This document shows positions 25,654 to 33,423 of a DNA stretch of 64,000 nucleotides, one piece after another. Below the pieces are notes generated by a model that worked only from the letters and a program-made list of their open reading frames with translations, was not told the origin of the DNA and made no database searches. How positions within the stretch are numbered: the first letter of the stretch is position 1; each line of letters opens with the position of its first letter. The translations under genes and the position numbers were made by a program. The stretch comes from Spirochaetia bacterium (GTDB taxonomy: Bacteria > Spirochaetota > Leptospiria > Leptospirales > Leptonemataceae), in assembly GCA_009885105.1 (NCBI GenBank), contig VFLI01000029.1, positions 1 through 64,000 of the forward strand, read 5' to 3'.

Positions 25654-26565
25654 ATGGGCAAAAGCAAAGGACAGAAATTCGGCGGTGACTGGACGAACGT
25701 AAAGCTTGAGGTGATTGCTAAGTACCTAAGAGCTTACACAACTGCGTTGAAGAACTCGCCAACCCCGGAAACGCCATTCCATAAGATCTACATTGATGCT
25801 TTTGCCGGAACCGGCTATCGTGATGCCCGGCGGGATGATGCATCTAAGGATCAGCAGAATCTGATCTTCCCTGACATCGCAGAGCCGGGGCCACAGGCCT
25901 TACTGGAGGGCTCGGCCCGAATGGCTTTGCAGATCAAACCGCTCTTTGATGAATATATTTTTATCGAACAAAAAGCAGCAAGTTGTGTTCACCTTGAAGA
26001 ATTGAAGATTGAATTTCCGCACCTGGCTGATGCCATCAGTGTTCAACAAGGTGATGCCAATATCGAGATTCAGAGCCTATGCGTCGCTCGCTCGTGGAAA
26101 ATGGATAGAGCTGTGCTGTTCCTCGATCCTTTTGGAATGCAGGTGGACTGGAGGACAATTGAATCGATCGCCGAAACGAAGGCGATCGACCTGTGGTTGC
26201 TCTTCCCCCTCGGCATAGGGGTGAACCGCCTGTTAACGCGTTCGGGTGACATACCTGATCCCTGGCGCAAACGTCTATCTGCGTTTCTTGGTACGGATGA
26301 TTGGTATGACGAGTTTTATAAAGTAGAAGCCGGCAGCGACACTCTTTTCCCGCAGGAACGTATCATCAAAGCTTCAATGGATGTTATAGGGCGCTACTTC
26401 AACAATCGTTTGAAAACTATCTTCGAAGGCGTTGCCGAAACACCGGGCGTCCTGCGCAATTCTGCGAACAATCCGTTATATCTTTTGTGTTTTGCGGTCG
26501 GCAATAAGAATGGACGGCCCATTGCCTTAAATATCGCCGAGCACCTGCTGAAGGCGGTGCGCTGA
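25654..26565 (+). CDS. tcmP: Three-Cys-motif partner protein TcmP
   Basis: A 303-residue protein of the TcmP family (TIGR04474 as I recall it). The N-terminal pattern [17 protein letters not shown], then [16 protein letters not shown], is the family start; the second motif resembles SAM-binding motif I of Rossmann methyltransferases, and [13 protein letters not shown] fits the D-P-F/Y catalytic-type loop. Families of this type are found next to a small protein with a three-cysteine motif, which is exactly the next gene. Its stop shares one base with the start of that gene (26565). Reaction unknown; methyl transfer is a guess from motif I. Confidence 0.85.
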   Translation: MGKSKGQKFGGDWTNVKLEVIAKYLRAYTTALKNSPTPETPFHKIYIDAFAGTGYRDARRDDASKDQQNLIFPDIAEPGPQALLEGSARMALQIKPLFDEYIFIEQKAASCVHLEELKIEFPHLADAISVQQGDANIEIQSLCVARSWKMDRAVLFLDPFGMQVDWRTIESIAETKAIDLWLLFPLGIGVNRLLTRSGDIPDPWRKRLSAFLGTDDWYDEFYKVEAGSDTLFPQERIIKASMDVIGRYFNNRLKTIFEGVAETPGVLRNSANNPLYLLCFAVGNKNGRPIALNIAEHLLKAVR

Positions 26566-27302
26566 TGGCCAAAGGGACCGGCATAGAATGGACGGAGTCA
26601 ACGTGGAATCCTGTCACTGGTTGCACGAAGATCAGCGCAGGTTGCAAGTACTGCTATGCCGAGCGAATGGCGGAGAGATTGCAGGCGATGCGTCAACCAA
26701 ATTACGCGAATGGATTTCAACTCACACTCCAGCCGCATATGCTGGATCTTCCTCTGCGATGGAAGAAGCCGCAAACTATCTTTGTCAATTCTATGAGCGA
26801 TCTTTTTCATAATGATGTGCCTCTGTCTTACATCCGTCGTGTCTTTGATGTCATGGAGCAGGCTTCCTGGCACCACTTCCAGGTTTTGACAAAAAGGGCC
26901 GGTCGCCTCGCGCAGCTTGCTTCCAGTCTGAATTGGGCGGACAATATCTGGATGGGAGTCAGTGTCGAGAACGATCGACAGCGAAATAGGATTGATGATT
27001 TGCGCAAGACGGAAGCCCGTATCCGATTTCTTTCCCTTGAACCGCTGATCGGGCCGCTTCACGATTTGAACCTTGAGGGAATTGATTGGGTGATCGTTGG
27101 CGGCGAATCCGGTCCGTCGGCCCGGCCAGTCGAAATCGAGTGGATTCAGGACATTCGCGATCAGTGTCTGAAGACAAGAGTGCCGTTCTTCTTCAAGCAA
27201 TGGGGCGGTAGGAACAAGACGAAAGCAGGAAGATTGCTCGATGGACGCACATGGGAGGAAATGCCTGCATTCACGGGCGACAGGAGACTCGCCGCCGTAT
27301 GA
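26565..27302 (+). CDS. Three-Cys-motif Gp37/Gp68 (DUF5131) protein
   Basis: A 245-residue protein of the phage Gp37/Gp68 family (PF07505). The opening [19 protein letters not shown] leads to the three-Cys motif C-x6-C-x2-C (Cys20, Cys27, Cys30; [15 protein letters not shown]), like a radical-SAM-type or Fe-S cluster site. Later family motifs are [43 protein letters not shown] and [13 protein letters not shown]. It is the partner of TcmP, with a 1-nt overlap upstream, and overlaps hsdS by 4 nt (ATGA). Members are common in phages and mobile islands; the reaction is unknown. Confidence 0.88.
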   Translation: MAKGTGIEWTESTWNPVTGCTKISAGCKYCYAERMAERLQAMRQPNYANGFQLTLQPHMLDLPLRWKKPQTIFVNSMSDLFHNDVPLSYIRRVFDVMEQASWHHFQVLTKRAGRLAQLASSLNWADNIWMGVSVENDRQRNRIDDLRKTEARIRFLSLEPLIGPLHDLNLEGIDWVIVGGESGPSARPVEIEWIQDIRDQCLKTRVPFFFKQWGGRNKTKAGRLLDGRTWEEMPAFTGDRRLAAV

Positions 27303-28912
27303 TCCAAAAAATCCTCAATGAACAGTTCGATACGCTTCTCGATGCGCCGGAATCAATCCCGAAGATGCGGGAAATGATTCTACAGCTGGCGGTGATGGGG
27401 AAGCTGGTGCCGCAAGATCCGAATGATGAACCGGCGAGTGAGTTGCTATTTCGGGCTGGAATTTCTGCCTCTAATGGAAAACCTACGGAATCCATGCAAC
27501 CAGGTTGGATGTGTATTACGCTGGAACCATTGATCCAACTTGTTTCTGGGCAACACATCCTCCATACAGACTACAACGACCATGGCGTAGGAATCCCCTA
27601 CCTCACAGGACCCGCTGATTTTGGGGATAGGTTTCCAATCGTCACGAAATGGACGGAGAGGCCGAAGGCTGTAGCCGTTGCGGATGACGTGCTGGTCACG
27701 GTTAAAGGCGCAGGATTGGGCAAATTAAACATTGTAAATGTTCAAACGCTGGCCATTAGTCGGCAACTGATGGCGGTTCGCAGTCAATTTCTGGAGAAGA
27801 TGTTCCTTTTTTATTTACTGAAATCCCATTACAATCACTTCCAAGCATCTGGCGTCGGCATCGCTATACCGGGTCTATCCCGGAGTGATTTGCTGGAATT
27901 GGACGTGCGCCTCCCGCCCCTGGCCGAGCAAAAACGCATCGTCGAGAAAGTCGATCGGCTTATGGCCTTTCTGGACGAACTGGAGGCCCGACAAAAAGAG
28001 CGCGATCGCGTTCAGGTGGCTTTCAGCGGGGCAGCTCTTTCCAAACTCACCGAGGTTCAGGAGCCGCCGCAGTTTGCGATCAACCTGAACCGTGTGAAGG
28101 GCCATTTTGATTTGATCGTGAAGACGCCGGCTGATGTGAAGAAAGTGCGCGAGACGATTCTCCAGCTGGCGGTGATGGGGAAGCTGGTGCCGCAAGATGC
28201 GAATGATGAGCCCGCTAGTGAATTGCTGAAGAGGATTGCGAAGGAGAAGGAGACGCTGATTGCGGAGGGGAAGATCAAGAGGCCGAAGGAATTGCCGCCG
28301 GTGGGGGATGAGGAGAAGCCGTTTGCGCTGCCGCCGGGATGGGAGTGGGTGAGGTTCGACTTCATAGCTGATATCGAAACGAATCTCATTGCCCCAGTGG
28401 GTAAATACAGACTCTTCCCACATATCGCCCCAAATCATATTGAAAAAGATACAGGTAAACTTCTGGAATATAGTACTGTAGCTGATGATGACGTGCGCAG
28501 TGGAAAGCACTTGTTCCAGGCTGGTAGAATTCTCTATTCAAAAATTCGACCCAACTTGAACAAAGTTGTAATAGTAGATTTTCCCGGCCTTTGCAGTGCA
28601 GACATGTATCCAGTCTTTACGCGGATTGTCCCGAAGTTTCTTCATCGCTTAATGCTTTCAAATATATTCTTATCTCAAGTAGTGCGCGAAGACAACAGAA
28701 TTGCGATGCCAAAAGTAAATCAGGAACAATTGTCAGTCGTGCAACTCCCCCTCCCGCCCCTGGCCGAACAAAAGCGCATTGTGGAGAAAGTTGATCGGCT
28801 TATGACGCTCTGCGATGAACTGGAAGCGAAACTTACAAAATCACGCGAAGAGGGAGCGCGTCTGCTGGAGGCGGTTGTAAGCAGGATTGCGGGAGGTGTT
28901 AGCCAACTTTGA
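27299..28912 (+). CDS. hsdS: Type I restriction-modification specificity subunit S
   Basis: A 537-residue specificity subunit with two target-recognition domains. ATG 27299 overlaps the stop of the three-Cys gene (ATGA). The order is: conserved N-terminal arm ([17 protein letters not shown]), TRD1, conserved helix ([18 protein letters not shown]), a second copy of the arm ([17 protein letters not shown]), TRD2, and a second copy of the helix near the C-terminus. The two halves are direct repeats at DNA level, so TRDs could be exchanged. TRD2 is AT-richer than TRD1. With HsdM it sets the bipartite target site, which cannot be read from sequence. Confidence 0.93.
   Translation: MIQKILNEQFDTLLDAPESIPKMREMILQLAVMGKLVPQDPNDEPASELLFRAGISASNGKPTESMQPGWMCITLEPLIQLVSGQHILHTDYNDHGVGIPYLTGPADFGDRFPIVTKWTERPKAVAVADDVLVTVKGAGLGKLNIVNVQTLAISRQLMAVRSQFLEKMFLFYLLKSHYNHFQASGVGIAIPGLSRSDLLELDVRLPPLAEQKRIVEKVDRLMAFLDELEARQKERDRVQVAFSGAALSKLTEVQEPPQFAINLNRVKGHFDLIVKTPADVKKVRETILQLAVMGKLVPQDANDEPASELLKRIAKEKETLIAEGKIKRPKELPPVGDEEKPFALPPGWEWVRFDFIADIETNLIAPVGKYRLFPHIAPNHIEKDTGKLLEYSTVADDDVRSGKHLFQAGRILYSKIRPNLNKVVIVDFPGLCSADMYPVFTRIVPKFLHRLMLSNIFLSQVVREDNRIAMPKVNQEQLSVVQLPLPPLAEQKRIVEKVDRLMTLCDELEAKLTKSREEGARLLEAVVSRIAGGVSQL
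27383..27446 (+). repeat. hsdS arm repeat, copy 1
   Basis: Direct repeat of the segment at 28163-28226; the first 36 nt (27383-27418) are identical, with a few third-position changes after. It encodes [13 protein letters not shown] and the following residues of the first conserved arm. Confidence 0.9.
27911..27986 (+). repeat. hsdS helix repeat, copy 1
   Basis: Direct repeat of 28751-28826; it encodes [18 protein letters not shown], the long helix that spaces the two TRDs. The DNA copies differ at scattered synonymous positions. Confidence 0.88.
28163..28226 (+). repeat. hsdS arm repeat, copy 2
   Basis: Second copy of the 27383-27446 segment, 780 nt downstream and in the same frame and orientation. 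Confidence 0.9.
28751..28826 (+). repeat. hsdS helix repeat, copy 2
   Basis: Second copy of the 27911-27986 segment, 840 nt downstream. Together with the arm repeats it makes the whole gene an internal tandem duplication with divergent TRDs. Confidence 0.88.
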
Positions 28913-30027
28913 AAACAGTTGTGATAGTAGGTTCCGGATTTTCGCGCAGCATTGCTGGGTTTCCGGTACAGGGGGCATTCTGGAAAGATATCGAAAGATA
29001 CATCGAAGCCTCTGGTGCGGGACTGTATCATGATGCATTAGTCGAAAGGTTAAAACATTCTGTGAGGTACGAGTCACATTTTCCTAATCTCGACTATAAC
29101 AACATTGAACAGGTTTTCACCGTCCTTCATGACATTACTAATTTCAGCGGCTTCACCATCGCAAAAATTGCTGCGAAGGACCTAACAATTTTTTATCGAT
29201 TGATGATTGTTGAATGTTTTCGTCAGGCAGAATCAAAAGTTGATCTGGACTGGGCTTCAAACAGATGGACGCAATTTATCGCAAGATTTCCTGCGGCCAC
29301 AACCCACTGGATTTCAACAAACTATGATGAAATTCTTGAACGGTTACTTGGGATTGTCTCACATTATAGCTTTGATAAACTGGCGGGAATTTGCCAACCC
29401 CAGGCTGCAAAGAATTCTATAATCAAATTGCATGGTTCAAGAACATGGTGGGAGAAGCGTTCCTGGGATTCCGTCAGGGGACAGTTTGCGACTCCAGACA
29501 GCGGACCGGAGTGGTTTAAAGAAAGCAATGAAAAGAATTGGGGCCGCCATCCTCTTCAAGCGGGTATGGCCGCTCTCAGTAGTATATTAAACCGTAGCGA
29601 TGAGCTTGCGCTTACTGCTTATACACCGGCAATTATTCCGTTTTTCTGGCAAAAAATACAGTGGTATTCCGAAAAGTGGAGAAAGGTGTTCCAGCCAATT
29701 TTTATAGAATGTGCCCGTTTGATTGCAGATGCCGACCATATCCTTCTCCTTGGATACGGGCTGCCGGATGCTGATTGGCCGCTCATTAGCATGCTTACAT
29801 CAAATGTGATGTGTAAAGTGACGCTCATTGCGCCGCCGGACGGGATCAATTGTGATCACCGGGAGTGCAATTGTGGAAATATTTCAGATGAGCGGCGGAG
29901 CTCGGCGTCTGAAAGCCGAGTGCGTACTGTATTCAAAAGTAGACTGGAATGGAAACCATACTGCGTTCGCGAGTTCCTGCATAGAATAGAAAGTGGAAAG
30001 GAGGTCGGAGATTTTGCATCACCTTGA
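28909..30027 (+). CDS. SIR2-like domain protein coupled to hsdS
   Basis: A 372-residue protein with a SIR2-like NAD-binding domain. VVIVGSGFSRSIAGFPV is the glycine-rich NAD loop; STNYDEILE (N138, D140) and IIKLHGSRTW (His175) match the catalytic N-D and H of the SIR2_2 (PF13289) group; ILLLGYGLPDADWPL is the last Rossmann strand. The zinc ribbon of deacetylases is absent, as in defence NADases. The TTG start overlaps the hsdS stop (TTTGA), with GGGAGGTG 8 nt upstream, so it is co-translated with HsdS. The gene is AT-rich compared with hsdM. It is likely an NAD-depleting abortive-infection effector, by inference. Confidence 0.85.
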   Translation: MKTVVIVGSGFSRSIAGFPVQGAFWKDIERYIEASGAGLYHDALVERLKHSVRYESHFPNLDYNNIEQVFTVLHDITNFSGFTIAKIAAKDLTIFYRLMIVECFRQAESKVDLDWASNRWTQFIARFPAATTHWISTNYDEILERLLGIVSHYSFDKLAGICQPQAAKNSIIKLHGSRTWWEKRSWDSVRGQFATPDSGPEWFKESNEKNWGRHPLQAGMAALSSILNRSDELALTAYTPAIIPFFWQKIQWYSEKWRKVFQPIFIECARLIADADHILLLGYGLPDADWPLISMLTSNVMCKVTLIAPPDGINCDHRECNCGNISDERRSSASESRVRTVFKSRLEWKPYCVREFLHRIESGKEVGDFASP

Positions 30028-30166
30028 ACAGACCAATAACGCCTTGTTTTGCCATAACCGGAATTTTTCTATTTTTGCGTATTTTTCCTGCAAATTGCGG
30101 GTGAATCCTTCAATTTACAAATTCCCAAGGATTTCTGAAGATTTTTCCTAATAATTCCCAAAAAAT

Positions 30167-30207
30167 TTAGAATCATTCTTGACAAAAAACCCCGTCCTAT
30201 TTATTTA
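30167..30207 (+). promoter_or_regulatory. Promoter and 7-1-7 palindrome upstream of the tetR-alkB-ferredoxin genes
   Basis: TTGACA (30179-30184) and TATTTA (30202-30207) are spaced by 17 nt. A 7-1-7 palindrome-like box, TTAGAAT-C-ATTCTTG (30167-30181), overlaps the -35 element. A closely related box lies before the ABC genes at 32419-32433. The box could be the operator of the TetR protein encoded just downstream, or a PerR/Fur-type site, whose consensus is also 7-1-7 and begins TTAGAAT. Confidence 0.6.
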
Positions 30208-30252
30208 TAACAATCGTTCGATATAAATAAACCGACTGGTTGGGAAAGCTCA

Positions 30253-30819
30253 ATGCCAAAAATAGTCGATCATGGAAAAACACGAGATGAGATCCTCACT
30301 CAGAGTTATGAACTGTTTGCCCGCAAGGGCTTTTCTGTCATAACCATGCGGGAAATCGCCGCCGAGCTGGGCATTTCCACCGGCACTCTCTATCATTATT
30401 TCGATTCCAAAGAGTCGATCTTTCAGCAGATGCTGCAGCAACTCAGCACTCAGGATGTCCTGGAAGCTGTATCCATTCTGCCCGCGATGGCCTCCGTCGA
30501 ACAGAGACTGGACATTTTTTTTCAGTTTGTCAGTCTTCGCGAAACATATTTTCAGAATCTTATTTTCATTATCCTGGACTATTTTCGTCACGGCTCCCCC
30601 GGTTCGATGGAAGTGATCCGGGACACGGCCCGGTACTACCGCGACGCAATCTGCGAACATGTTGGCGAATCGGACCCGCAACTGGGCAGTCTGATATTCA
30701 GCATCGTGCTGGGCATGATCCTGCAGCGAATCATGGATTCGGAGGCAGTCCGGATCGACGAGCATGCGGAGCTGACCGCAACTATGTTTTGCGCATACTT
30801 GAAATCGCGAAATGACTAA
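30253..30819 (+). CDS. TetR-family transcriptional regulator
   Basis: A 188-residue repressor-type protein. The HTH is clear: TRDEILTQSYELFARKGFSVITMREIAAELGISTGTLYHYFDSKESIFQQML, ending in the LYHYF-x-SKE signature. The C-terminal two-thirds is a ligand-binding helical domain that cannot be assigned. It is the first gene of a unit with alkB (16 nt apart) and probably represses it, responding to alkane, fatty acid or a related compound; this is inferred from position. Confidence 0.9.
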   Translation: MPKIVDHGKTRDEILTQSYELFARKGFSVITMREIAAELGISTGTLYHYFDSKESIFQQMLQQLSTQDVLEAVSILPAMASVEQRLDIFFQFVSLRETYFQNLIFIILDYFRHGSPGSMEVIRDTARYYRDAICEHVGESDPQLGSLIFSIVLGMILQRIMDSEAVRIDEHAELTATMFCAYLKSRND

Positions 30820-30835
30820 TAAAGGAGAAAATACG

Positions 30836-32002
30836 ATGATTAAATATGTGAAATATCTGTTCACAACGCTCTTACTGGGGATTCTTATCGCATCGGTGAT
30901 TGCCGGAGGACACTGGATGTGGGCCGGACTGGCCATGGTTTTTGTAATCATGATCGGAGGCGATGCGCTCACCGGCGAAGATCTGAGCGAACCGGTTTAC
31001 GCTCATACATGGATATTGAACGCCATGCTTTTTGTGATGCCCGTTTTTCTTCTGTCGGCGCTCCTGCTTTTCGCCTGGATGGCGGGTTCTGGCAATTCGG
31101 ATTTTCTTCTTTTAGGCAGAACTGTGCGCCAGCTGACAGGATACGATTTGTTCGCCGCCCGGGCCGGCACAATCTGGAGCGACTATATCGGCGGCGCGCT
31201 GGGACTCGGACTGGCCGTGGCGGGATACGGAACGAACATCGCGCATGAACTGACGCACAGGACCAAGGATAAAGTTTCCCTCATTGTGGGAAGATGGCTT
31301 CTGGCCTTCAGCTGCAACGCCGATTTTTCAATCGAGCATGTGTACGGGCACCATCTGCATGTGGCCACGCAGAAAGATCCGGCCACGGCCCGTCGCGGCG
31401 AAAATATCTATTCCTTCATCGTCCGGTCGATCATCTACAGTCATGTAAGCGCCTGGCGGCTGGAAAAAAATCGCCTGAAGAAAAAAGGATTTTCGCTGTA
31501 TTCCTGGCGCAATCTGATGTTTCGCGGATATCTGATGAGCATCGCTCTTGCGGCTGTGTTCTTCGCGGCCGCGGGCTGGGCCGGAGTCGCTCTTTTTCTG
31601 GGACAGGCTCTCTGGGCGAAGGTGATTCTCGAAATCGTAAACTACATGGAACACTACGGTCTTGTCCGCATCGAAGGCAAACCCGTCGAGCCGCGTCATT
31701 CCTGGAATACAAATAAAATCGTCAGCAGTCTTGTGCTTTTCTCACTGACGCGGCATTCCGCGCATCATGAAAAGGGCGATCTGCCCTTCTGGAAACTCAA
31801 GCCGTACAAAGACGCGCCGGAAATGCCGTTTGGCTATCTCACCACAATCGTGCTTTGCCTGGTGCCGCCTCTCTGGTTTAAGATCATGGCGCCGAAAATC
31901 CAGGACTGGGATGCAAGATTCGCCTCGGCCCCGGAAAGAAAACTGGCCGCGAAACTGGAAAAGAAATCTGCCTGGAGCGATATGACCCTGGTCGGCGCCT
32001 GA
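30836..32002 (+). CDS. alkB: AlkB-type alkane 1-monooxygenase
   Basis: A 388-residue membrane di-iron hydroxylase that oxidises terminal methyl groups of alkanes or similar chains. The eight-His pattern is present: HELTHR (HE-x-x-H), EHVYGHHLHVATQKDPATA (E-H-x-x-G-H-H), NYMEHYG (N-Y-x-E-H-Y-G) and TRHSAHHEKG (R-H-S-x-H-H). About six membrane helices precede and separate them. The ATG at 30836 has AAAGGAG 8 nt upstream and is better than the ATG at 30812. A ferredoxin gene follows 19 nt later. Substrate range cannot be read; long-chain or lipid-tail hydroxylation are both possible. Confidence 0.9.
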   Translation: MIKYVKYLFTTLLLGILIASVIAGGHWMWAGLAMVFVIMIGGDALTGEDLSEPVYAHTWILNAMLFVMPVFLLSALLLFAWMAGSGNSDFLLLGRTVRQLTGYDLFAARAGTIWSDYIGGALGLGLAVAGYGTNIAHELTHRTKDKVSLIVGRWLLAFSCNADFSIEHVYGHHLHVATQKDPATARRGENIYSFIVRSIIYSHVSAWRLEKNRLKKKGFSLYSWRNLMFRGYLMSIALAAVFFAAAGWAGVALFLGQALWAKVILEIVNYMEHYGLVRIEGKPVEPRHSWNTNKIVSSLVLFSLTRHSAHHEKGDLPFWKLKPYKDAPEMPFGYLTTIVLCLVPPLWFKIMAPKIQDWDARFASAPERKLAAKLEKKSAWSDMTLVGA

Positions 32003-32021
32003 AGCACAGAGAAGGGGTTCC

Positions 32022-32318
32022 ATGTTTTTTTCTAAGAAACCTACCAATCATCGCGCCGTGCTCGAACCGTCCGGAATCGTAGTAGAAGTTCCGGCCGGCA
32101 GCACACTGCTTCAAGCCGCTCTCGATGCCGGCGTCGATTATCCGCACAGCTGCCGCGTGGGAAGCTGCTGCACCTGCATGAGCTATCTCAAAGAGGGCCG
32201 GGTCAAAGAGCTGTCCGATTCGGCCTATGTGCTGTCGGAAGAAGATCTGAAAAACGGAGCAATACTGGCCTGCCAGAGTCAACTGTTGTCGGATATCAGG
32301 CTGGAGGTGGAGATATAG
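32022..32318 (+). CDS. [2Fe-2S] plant-type ferredoxin
   Basis: A 98-residue ferredoxin with the cluster ligands in HSCRVGSCCTCMSYL (C-x4-C-x2-C) and a final Cys in ILACQS. It lies directly after alkB and is likely its electron donor. Classical AlkB systems use rubredoxin; none is encoded here. The reductase is also not nearby and must come from elsewhere in the genome. The sequence is typical of the ferredoxin domain of oxygenase reductases. Confidence 0.92.
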   Translation: MFFSKKPTNHRAVLEPSGIVVEVPAGSTLLQAALDAGVDYPHSCRVGSCCTCMSYLKEGRVKELSDSAYVLSEEDLKNGAILACQSQLLSDIRLEVEI

Positions 32319-32413
32319 GGTGATGTGGGGGATGCGAGGGATGTTGGGGCGGAGATGATGGGACAGGGCATTGCCAGATCGGGGCGCGGCGACAATTTAC
32401 TTTTTTTAATTCG

Positions 32414-32440
32414 CCAATTTAGAACCATTCTAAATATTGG
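32414..32440. promoter_or_regulatory. Operator-like palindrome before the ABC exporter genes
   Basis: CCAA-TTTAGAA-CCA-TTCTAAA-TA-TTGG is a near-perfect extended dyad. Its core TTAGAAC-C-ATTCTAA (32419-32433) differs from the box at 30167 by only a few bases. It lies 27 nt before the ABC ATPase start, where a repressor site would be expected, in a 118-nt gap that otherwise shows only a T-rich stretch. Confidence 0.6.
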
Positions 32441-32466
32441 CCGCTCACCGCAATGTCGGAACCAAT

Positions 32467-33423
32467 ATGAGCTTAGAAATCCGCAACATCTCAAAAACCT
32501 ATAAAAAGTTCCTGTCGCGCAAACCACCCCTGGAGGCTGTGAAACAGGTCAGCTTCACCATCGGCGAGGGACAGATTTACGCGCTTCTCGGACCGAACGG
32601 AGCCGGTAAATCGACGATCATCAAAATGATCGCAGGTCTGATCATGCCTTCCAGCGGAAGTGTTCTCTTCAATGGGCGGGATCTGACCCAGGGACAGGCG
32701 CATTACAAGGAACTCTCGGCAATACTGGAAGGCACAAGAAATGTGTACTGGCGGCTGACTCCTCTGGAGAATCTTCACTATTTCGCGAATCTTCGCGGCA
32801 TCTCTTCGCACAGCATCAAAGACCGGGTTACGGAGCTGCTGACGTTTCTCGAAATCGAGGGCAAGAAAAAAAATCAGAGCCAGCATCTTTCGCGCGGCAT
32901 GCTGCAGAAACTGGCCCTGGCATCGGCGCTGATTACGAATCCCAGGATTCTGCTTCTGGACGAACCAACACTCGGTCTGGATGTCGGCAGCGCAAGGCGC
33001 ATCAAAGAAATGATCCGGCATCTGGCGAAAGAAGAAGGAAGGATCATTCTGCTCACGACGCATCAGATGGATCTGGTGGAAGAGCTGGCTGACAGAGTCG
33101 GCATCATCCGCCAGGGCAAACTGGTGGTGGAAGGATCGCTGAGCGAGCTCAAGGCGATTTTTAAAAGCAACATTTACAAATTCAAGGTGCGCGGCCGGTT
33201 CAGAATTCCGGCTGTCTGGAAATCAAAGTACGAAGCCGTGATGCTTGCGGAGCATGAAGACTCGACAGAATTCGAACTCGACTGCAAAAACGCCGCCGGT
33301 GTTTACGCCGTCGTTGCCGATTTGAAGAAATCCGGAAAAGATATACTGTCGATGGGACGAGTCGTCGAGGATCTTGAAGAAATTTTCCTGCGCGTTCTCG
33401 AGAAAGGAGACAATCAGAAATGA
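32467..33423 (+). CDS. ABC transporter ATP-binding protein
   Basis: A 318-residue ABC-2 exporter ATPase. Walker A is GPNGAGKST, the signature is degenerate (LSRGMLQKLALASAL), Walker B is ILLLDEPTLGLD, and the switch is TTHQMD. A C-terminal domain of about 90 residues follows. The chosen ATG (MSLEIRNISKTY) begins at the first beta strand; the upstream TTG at 32437 lies in the palindrome and is unlikely. Its stop overlaps the permease start by 4 nt. It may share control with alkB through the common palindrome. Confidence 0.88.
   Translation: MSLEIRNISKTYKKFLSRKPPLEAVKQVSFTIGEGQIYALLGPNGAGKSTIIKMIAGLIMPSSGSVLFNGRDLTQGQAHYKELSAILEGTRNVYWRLTPLENLHYFANLRGISSHSIKDRVTELLTFLEIEGKKKNQSQHLSRGMLQKLALASALITNPRILLLDEPTLGLDVGSARRIKEMIRHLAKEEGRIILLTTHQMDLVEELADRVGIIRQGKLVVEGSLSELKAIFKSNIYKFKVRGRFRIPAVWKSKYEAVMLAEHEDSTEFELDCKNAAGVYAVVADLKKSGKDILSMGRVVEDLEEIFLRVLEKGDNQK

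Noticed and set aside
30167-30181. Firm call of a PerR or Fur box.
   Set aside because: The 7-1-7 match is good but no perR/fur gene is in the window and the adjacent TetR gene is a simpler owner; kept only as an alternative.
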